Source: Deinococcus sp.
GTDB taxonomy: Bacteria > Deinococcota > Deinococci > Deinococcales > Deinococcaceae
Assembly (NCBI RefSeq): GCF_025362455.1
Contig: NZ_JANYGJ010000239.1
Location: 1 to 13,547 of the forward strand
Direction of reading: 5' to 3'
Length of the DNA: 13,547 nucleotides
Under the pieces are notes generated by a model, which saw only the letters and a program-made list of their open reading frames with translations, was not told the origin of the DNA and made no database searches. Shown here one piece after another: positions 9,541 to 13,547 of the stretch (position 1 is its first letter; every line of letters begins with the position of its first letter). A program made the position numbers and the translations under genes.

Positions 9541-12500
9541 TTATTCCATTGACTTCCCGACGAACACCGCCGTCGTCAGGGCAGGCACGCTCAGGGTATT
9601 GCCCGTGACCTTGCTGGCCCTGACCACGCTATCCGAGCTGGTGGCCAGGACCGGGTGCAGGCTGAGTTTCAGCGGCGCCAGGCTGGCGTCCATAAACTCC
9701 ACCGCCTTGCCGCTGGCGTTGAACACCACCACCAGGTCGCGGTAGGGGGCGCTGCCGCCCTTCAGGCGCATCACGATCACACCGGGAAGCTGCTGGGGGC
9801 CAGTGTTCAGGAAACTCAGATTCTGCTGGACCTGGGCGCCCGTCTCCATTCTGAACAGCGGCGAGCTGGCGCGGATCTTCAGCAGGTCTTGCAGATGCGA
9901 GTACGCCTGATTGGCATCTGCGGCAGTGGGCCTCAGCGCTCTGTTCGCCAGCAGCGGCTTGTAGAGCGGCCAGTTGGCGCCGTTTTTTTCCTGCGGCGGC
10001 AGGCCGTGCCCGAAGCCGTTGTCCGCGCCGGTCCAGTCCAGGGCGTTGAACTGGTCGCCGGAGTTGTAGCTGTCGGTGTCGAAGGATTTGCTGCGCAGCA
10101 GCTCGTCGCCCGCCTGCATGAAGGGCAGGCCCTGACCCAGCCAGATCAGGCTCTGCGCCAGGTTCTGCATCCGCACGCGCTGGGCGGTGGTGGCGCCTGC
10201 CGGGGCCTTGAGCAGCACCGCGTCGAACAGCGTCTGGTTGTCGTGGGCGCTGGCGTAGCTGATGGCCTCGCGGGGACTAGCCGCGTAGCCGGTGGGCGTG
10301 CCGTTGTAGTCGATCTGGGCGCCGGTCACTGCCCTGCCGGTCATGTCGACCAGTTTGTAATCGCGCAAATTGCCGGTCAGGCCGACCCTGAGCTGGTCGG
10401 TGAGGTGCAGCAGCTTGGCCCGGTTCTCAGCACTGTCGGCGTTCTGCTTCTTGCCATTGGGCAGCGTGACCAGGCCGGTGGCGAAGCCCTGGTCCTGAAG
10501 GCCCCCGAACGGATTGCCGCCGCGCACGGCGTCGCGGATGCGGTCGTTGAAGGTGCCGACGCCCTGGCCGTACATATTGATCTGGGTCGCGTTCACGCCG
10601 CGAGCGTTCTTGGCGACCTCACCGAAGTCCCAGCCCTCGCCGTAGAGGTAGATCTTTTTGCCGTCCACGCCGTCTTGAGCGGGCGTCAGCGCGTCGAGCG
10701 ATTTGCGCAGCGCCGCCATGTCGGCGACCAGATGATGACCCATCAGATCGAAGCGGAAGCCGTCGATCTTGTACTGGGTGGCGTACATCAGCACGGTGTC
10801 GATCATCAGCCTGCGCATCATGGCGTGCTCGGTGGCGGTGTTGCTGCAACAGGTGGAATTCTCCACGCCGCCGTCCAGGTTCAGCCGCTGGTAGTAGCCG
10901 GGCACGGTCTTGTCCAGGATGCTGCTCGGTGCCTGACCACTGCTGGCGGTGTGGTTGAACACCACGTCCTGCACCATACGCAGGCCAGCGCCGTTCAGCG
11001 CCATGACCATCTGTCGGTACTCTTTGGTGCGCTCGTCGGGGTTGACCGCGTAGGTGCCCTCCGGCGCCGCGTAATGCAGCGGATCGTAGCCCCAGTTGTA
11101 GCCGTCGGCGTCCTGCACGGCTTTGACGGCTGCCTGCTGAGCCTCGCTGTCGGGCGGCAGCTTGCTGAGGTCGGGCGTGGCCTTCCAGCTCGCCTTGTCT
11201 TTGGGCACAGACGCGATGTCGAAGGTCGGCAGCAGATGGACCGCCTTGAGGCCCGCCGCCGCCAGCGTCTTCAGGTGCTTCATGCCCGCGCTGCCGCTCT
11301 GGGTGAAGGCCAGGTACGTGCCGCGCTGAGGAGCGGGCACCGTGCCGTCGATGATTGAAAAGTCGCGCAGGTGCAACTCGTAGAAGTTCAGCTCGGAGAC
11401 CGAATTCAGCGCCGGTTTCTTTAAGGCGTCCCAGCCAGCGGGCTTGTGCGCCGCGTCGGCCAGGTCGCCGAGCACGCCCCTGGTACTGTCCCTGGTCAGA
11501 AATAGCGCATACGGATCGCTGACCCGGTTCGTCTCGATCTTCTGGGTGCTGGGCGCGTAGACCTTGACCTGGTAGTCGTAGGGCTTGCCTTTCCAACTGG
11601 CGTCGCCGCTCACGCTCCAGACGCCCTTGTCGCCGCGTGTCAGCGCCAGCGCCTGATCGCCGACGTACACTTTGACCGCCTGAGCGGTGGGTGCCCACAG
11701 CCGCAGGGTCGGTTTGCCCGCCGCCCAGCTCACGCCCAGCGGTCCGGCGTAGGTGTAGAGGTCGTCCAGCACGCCGGGGAGCTGAACGCCGGTCACGTCC
11801 TGCACCTTGCCAGCGGGCGTCTCGCTGCTCAACAGCAGTTGGCCGCGCAGCAGCGTTTCGACCTGGGCCTGCTCCTCCGGGCGCACCGAGACCAGGGCGT
11901 AGCCGCTCAGGTAGGGGTATTTGGCCTTGAGGGCCGGGGTCAGGCCGCCGTCAATAGCGATCAGCGGAAGAGAGGTGCCGCCCGTGACGCCCGCCGCCGC
12001 CAGCTTGAGGGCCGCCTCCGGGCTGCCATGCAGATTCAGCAGCGCCCCGTTCTCCAGCAGCGCGGGCTTGACGGCAATCAAATTGCGGGTCAGAAAAAAC
12101 GCCTGGGCCTTGGTCACGTCGCCCGCATTCTGCACGCTGGTATCGGGCTTCTGGGCATACACCTTATTCTGGCCGCTGAGCACCCACACCTCGGTTGCCT
12201 TGTTGTCGGCGACGCTCATGTCCGGGCCGGGGTCCTTGTCGTCGCCCCTGTGGATGATAAAATTCAGCTTGGTCCAGCCCTGGGCGGTGGGCACGTCCCA
12301 GTAGGCGCCGGAGCTGCTTTTGCCGGTCTGGGCCAGGGGCTTGGTCCACTCGGTGGGCACCTTGGCGCCGTCCCAGAGGTGCAGGCCCCAGCCGCCGTAC
12401 TGGCCGTCGGGGCGGGAGTAGTTGATGCGGACGTTGCCTGCCGGAATAGCCCCCGGTTCGGTGGCCTGGGCGGCGGCGGGCGCCAGCAGAAAGCTGGAGA

Positions 12501-12579
12501 GCAGCAGGGTGCTGAAGGCCAACACGCCGAAGTGGCCCAATCTGGGCTTTGAAAGTCTGGTCATGGTGGGGCCGATCAT
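9541..12579 (-). CDS. pulA: Secreted pullulanase (alpha-1,6-glucan debranching enzyme)
   Basis: It hydrolyses alpha-1,6 branch bonds in pullulan and branched alpha-glucans outside the cytoplasm. With ATG at 12577-12579 it has 1012 residues. A Sec signal peptide follows (basic n-region, hydrophobic core GVLAFSTLLLSSFLLAP, likely cleavage after AAAQA at residue 39); there is no lipobox Cys. Next come CBM41 (about 47-145, INYSRPDGQYGGWGLHLWD), an N-terminal pullulanase domain, CBM48 (about 285-370) and the GH13 barrel. The barrel shows the pullulanase signature YNWGYDP (494-500), DVVFNHT (538-544), nucleophile D611 in GFRFDLMG, acid/base E648 in LYGEGWDF and transition-state stabiliser D780 in SAHDNQ. 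A beta-rich C-terminal domain ends the protein. The frame stays open upstream to a GTG at 12795, but that would bury the signal peptide. An AGGGG sequence 6 nt before the ATG could serve as ribosome site; ATG at 12564 is the alternative start. Confidence 0.93.
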   Translation of the reverse strand: MIGPTMTRLSKPRLGHFGVLAFSTLLLSSFLLAPAAAQATEPGAIPAGNVRINYSRPDGQYGGWGLHLWDGAKVPTEWTKPLAQTGKSSSGAYWDVPTAQGWTKLNFIIHRGDDKDPGPDMSVADNKATEVWVLSGQNKVYAQKPDTSVQNAGDVTKAQAFFLTRNLIAVKPALLENGALLNLHGSPEAALKLAAAGVTGGTSLPLIAIDGGLTPALKAKYPYLSGYALVSVRPEEQAQVETLLRGQLLLSSETPAGKVQDVTGVQLPGVLDDLYTYAGPLGVSWAAGKPTLRLWAPTAQAVKVYVGDQALALTRGDKGVWSVSGDASWKGKPYDYQVKVYAPSTQKIETNRVSDPYALFLTRDSTRGVLGDLADAAHKPAGWDALKKPALNSVSELNFYELHLRDFSIIDGTVPAPQRGTYLAFTQSGSAGMKHLKTLAAAGLKAVHLLPTFDIASVPKDKASWKATPDLSKLPPDSEAQQAAVKAVQDADGYNWGYDPLHYAAPEGTYAVNPDERTKEYRQMVMALNGAGLRMVQDVVFNHTASSGQAPSSILDKTVPGYYQRLNLDGGVENSTCCSNTATEHAMMRRLMIDTVLMYATQYKIDGFRFDLMGHHLVADMAALRKSLDALTPAQDGVDGKKIYLYGEGWDFGEVAKNARGVNATQINMYGQGVGTFNDRIRDAVRGGNPFGGLQDQGFATGLVTLPNGKKQNADSAENRAKLLHLTDQLRVGLTGNLRDYKLVDMTGRAVTGAQIDYNGTPTGYAASPREAISYASAHDNQTLFDAVLLKAPAGATTAQRVRMQNLAQSLIWLGQGLPFMQAGDELLRSKSFDTDSYNSGDQFNALDWTGADNGFGHGLPPQEKNGANWPLYKPLLANRALRPTAADANQAYSHLQDLLKIRASSPLFRMETGAQVQQNLSFLNTGPQQLPGVIVMRLKGGSAPYRDLVVVFNASGKAVEFMDASLAPLKLSLHPVLATSSDSVVRASKVTGNTLSVPALTTAVFVGKSME

Positions 12580-12827
12580 AACCCGCCCCTGTGAGCTGGA
12601 GCCTGTCTGGAACGCCGAAGATGAAGTCTGTGTGAACGGCGACGGGGTGCCGGGGCGTGATCTGTACTGGTCTGATACCGATTCGGTGGGTTTCGACTGA
12701 ACGCCGGTTTGCGCAAGAGGCTTGCCGCGCCGGGCGTCCAGACAGAGCTGACTTCCCTGAACGCGGCGCGTTGTGTCCCAAACCTGATTCCTCACCGTCG
12801 AGCGGTGGAGTCAGGTCGGCCTGCCTG

Positions 12828-12833
12828 TATACT
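12828..12833 (+). promoter_or_regulatory. -10 box upstream of the amino acid permease
   Basis: TATACT is a near-consensus -10 hexamer, identical to the one before the regulator. Here it lies 93 nt before the TTG start, so unlike the neighbouring genes the permease would have a real 5' UTR and a Shine-Dalgarno sequence. No convincing -35 hexamer was seen. Confidence 0.45.
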
Positions 12834-12855
12834 TCACCAAACATTGAGCTTGGGT

Positions 12856-12900
12856 ACCAGCAGGCCCGGTGTTGGAGCTTCGTTGTGCGTGCCCGCTGGT
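12856..12900 (+). other. Hairpin in the permease 5' untranslated leader
   Basis: ACCAGCAGGC (12856-12865) pairs with GCCCGCTGGT (12891-12900) with one mismatch in ten, around a 25-nt loop. It lies between the proposed transcription start and the ribosome site, ending 12 nt before AGGAG. It matches no riboswitch or T-box consensus I can recognise. It may modulate translation or stability, or be incidental in GC-rich DNA. Confidence 0.35.
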
Positions 12901-12926
12901 CCTTCCCCAGACAGGAGTGTGATTTC

Positions 12927-13547
12927 TTGAGCCGCGACCCCCGTTCCGGAACAAACGCCGCCCCCAACGCTGCCGCTCCCAACGCCACCGCTCCCCACCC
13001 CGCCGCCCCCAGCGCCGACGAGGCCGTGCTGGCCGCCATGGGCTACAAGCAGGAGCTGTCGCGCCGCATGAAGGGCTTCTCCAACTTCGCCATCTCGTTT
13101 TCGATCATCTGTATCCTGTCGGGCGGCATCAACTCGCTGGGGCAGGGCATCAGCAGCGTGGGCGGGGCCAGCATCGGCCTGGGCTGGCCGCTGGGCTGCC
13201 TGATCAGCCTGCTCTTCGCGCTGGGCATGGCCCAGATTGCCAGCGCCTATCCGACGGCGGGCGGCCTGTACCACTGGGGCAGCGTGCTGGGCGGGCGCGG
13301 CTGGGGCTGGCTGACCGCCTGGCTCAACCTGATTGGGCTGGTGACGGTGCTGGGGGCCATCAACGTCGGCACCTACTTCTTCGTGATCGGGGCCTTCGGC
13401 AAGGCGCTCAGATTGAGCGACAACATCGGGACGCAGGCGACCTTTGTCATCAGCTTCACGGTGATCCAGGCGCTGGTCAACCATTTCGGCATCCGGCTCA
13501 CCACCCGCCTGACCGACCTGAGCGGCTACCTGATCTTCGCCGTGGCG
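12927..13547 (+). CDS. APC-superfamily amino acid permease, N-terminal part
   Basis: An inner-membrane amino acid (or amine) transporter; 207 codons are present and the gene runs off the window. The TTG start is chosen because AGGAG (12913-12917) precedes it by 9 nt and the frame closes with no better start. The ATG at 13038 (residue 38) has no ribosome site and is the alternative. Residues 1-37 form a Pro/Ala/Asn-rich cytoplasmic tail. From residue 38, GYKQELSRRMKGFSNFAISF leads into TM1 (about 52-72), with SGGINSLGQGISSVGG the substrate-site break typical of the APC fold. TM2 (about 80-105), AYPTAGGLYHWGSVLGG (107-123) and further helices follow. The pattern is closest to the GABA/choline-type ACT permeases in my memory, but the substrate is not determinable from this fragment. 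Confidence 0.88.
   Translation, partial: MSRDPRSGTNAAPNAAAPNATAPHPAAPSADEAVLAAMGYKQELSRRMKGFSNFAISFSIICILSGGINSLGQGISSVGGASIGLGWPLGCLISLLFALGMAQIASAYPTAGGLYHWGSVLGGRGWGWLTAWLNLIGLVTVLGAINVGTYFFVIGAFGKALRLSDNIGTQATFVISFTVIQALVNHFGIRLTTRLTDLSGYLIFAVA
12966..13010 (+). repeat. In-frame 15-bp repeat in the permease N-terminal tail
   Basis: Three five-codon units encode NAAAP, NATAP and HPAAP, preceded by a shorter NAAP. They fill most of the hydrophilic tail before TM1. The period matches the 15-bp runs in the BTAD regulator gene, although the sequence differs. Confidence 0.65.

Larger units (their letters stand above)
12580..12926. promoter_or_regulatory. Divergent regulatory region between pullulanase and permease
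   Basis: These 347 bp hold the promoters of both flanking genes. Toward the permease there is a TATACT box (12828-12833) and a roughly 90-nt leader with a hairpin. Toward pulA the best candidate is weak: TTCAGT, 18 bp, TATCAG on the minus strand (12696-12701 and 12672-12677), implying a leader of about 85-90 nt. A short palindrome TTGCGCAA (12709-12716) lies just upstream of that -35 but is too short to call an operator. No gene was recognised here. Confidence 0.45.

Noticed and set aside
9655..11358. 567-codon plus-strand open frame over the pullulanase
   Set aside because: It is antisense to the GH13 catalytic domain, whose active-site motifs are all intact on the minus strand; Val/Gln/His-rich shadow product.
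12709..12716. TTGCGCAA palindrome upstream of pulA as a LacI-family sugar-repressor operator
   Set aside because: The 8-bp symmetry does not extend outward, and about one such palindrome is expected by chance in an interval of this size.
12580..12795. 72-codon N-terminal extension of the pullulanase frame (GTG at 12795)
   Set aside because: It would place 72 polar residues before an otherwise normal signal peptide, and no ribosome site precedes the GTG.
12841..12926. T-box or known riboswitch in the permease leader
   Set aside because: Neither a T-box core nor a recognisable aptamer core is present; only a single imperfect hairpin is seen.

Overview
The window is GC-rich and reads like a Deinococcus chromosome, or that of a close relative. 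Three of the mapped gene starts sit 5-6 nt after a TANNNT box with no Shine-Dalgarno sequence, the leaderless arrangement common in Deinococcus. Gene content fits too: a UvrD helicase of the size of the D. radiodurans enzyme once its intein is removed, a pullulanase, a large BTAD regulator, and a GC-rich palindromic intergenic repeat. The genus is an inference, since there is no rRNA or tRNA to confirm it.

Layout, left to right. (1) 1-177: the last 58 codons of a plus-strand gene, probably a subtilisin-like S8 protease. (2) 178-345: a GC-rich hairpin repeat and a long hairpin just past the uvrD stop codon. (3) 346-3630, minus strand: UvrD/PcrA-type DNA helicase whose motif III is split by a 354-residue intein (1804-2865). 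(4) 3631-4198: a gene-free gap of 568 bp holding a roughly 190-215 bp imperfect palindrome (MITE-like) and a leaderless promoter. (5) 4199-5101, plus strand: a 300-residue cation diffusion facilitator. (6) 5170-9437, plus strand: a possible 13-codon leaderless leader ORF overlapping by ATGA the start of a 1409-residue regulator. That regulator has an N-terminal winged helix, BTAD, an AAA/STAND-type ATPase, TPR-like repeats and a C-terminal HTH. Its linkers carry in-frame 15-bp and 18-bp tandem repeats. (7) 9438-9540: a 3 x 10 bp tandem repeat and a bidirectional terminator between convergent genes. (8) 9541-12579, minus strand: a secreted CBM41/GH13 pullulanase. (9) 12580-12926: a divergent regulatory region, including a 5' UTR hairpin ahead of (10), the N-terminal 207 codons of an APC-superfamily amino acid permease that starts at TTG.

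The genes do not form one pathway. UvrD serves DNA repair. The CDF exporter, pullulanase and permease are separate metal, alpha-glucan and amino acid functions. The regulator's target cannot be read from the window. The two most unusual items are the intein, whose insert resembles a degenerate GIY-YIG nuclease rather than LAGLIDADG or HNH, and the minimal leader ORF coupled to the regulator. I saw no CRISPR array, tRNA, rRNA, transposase or phage gene.
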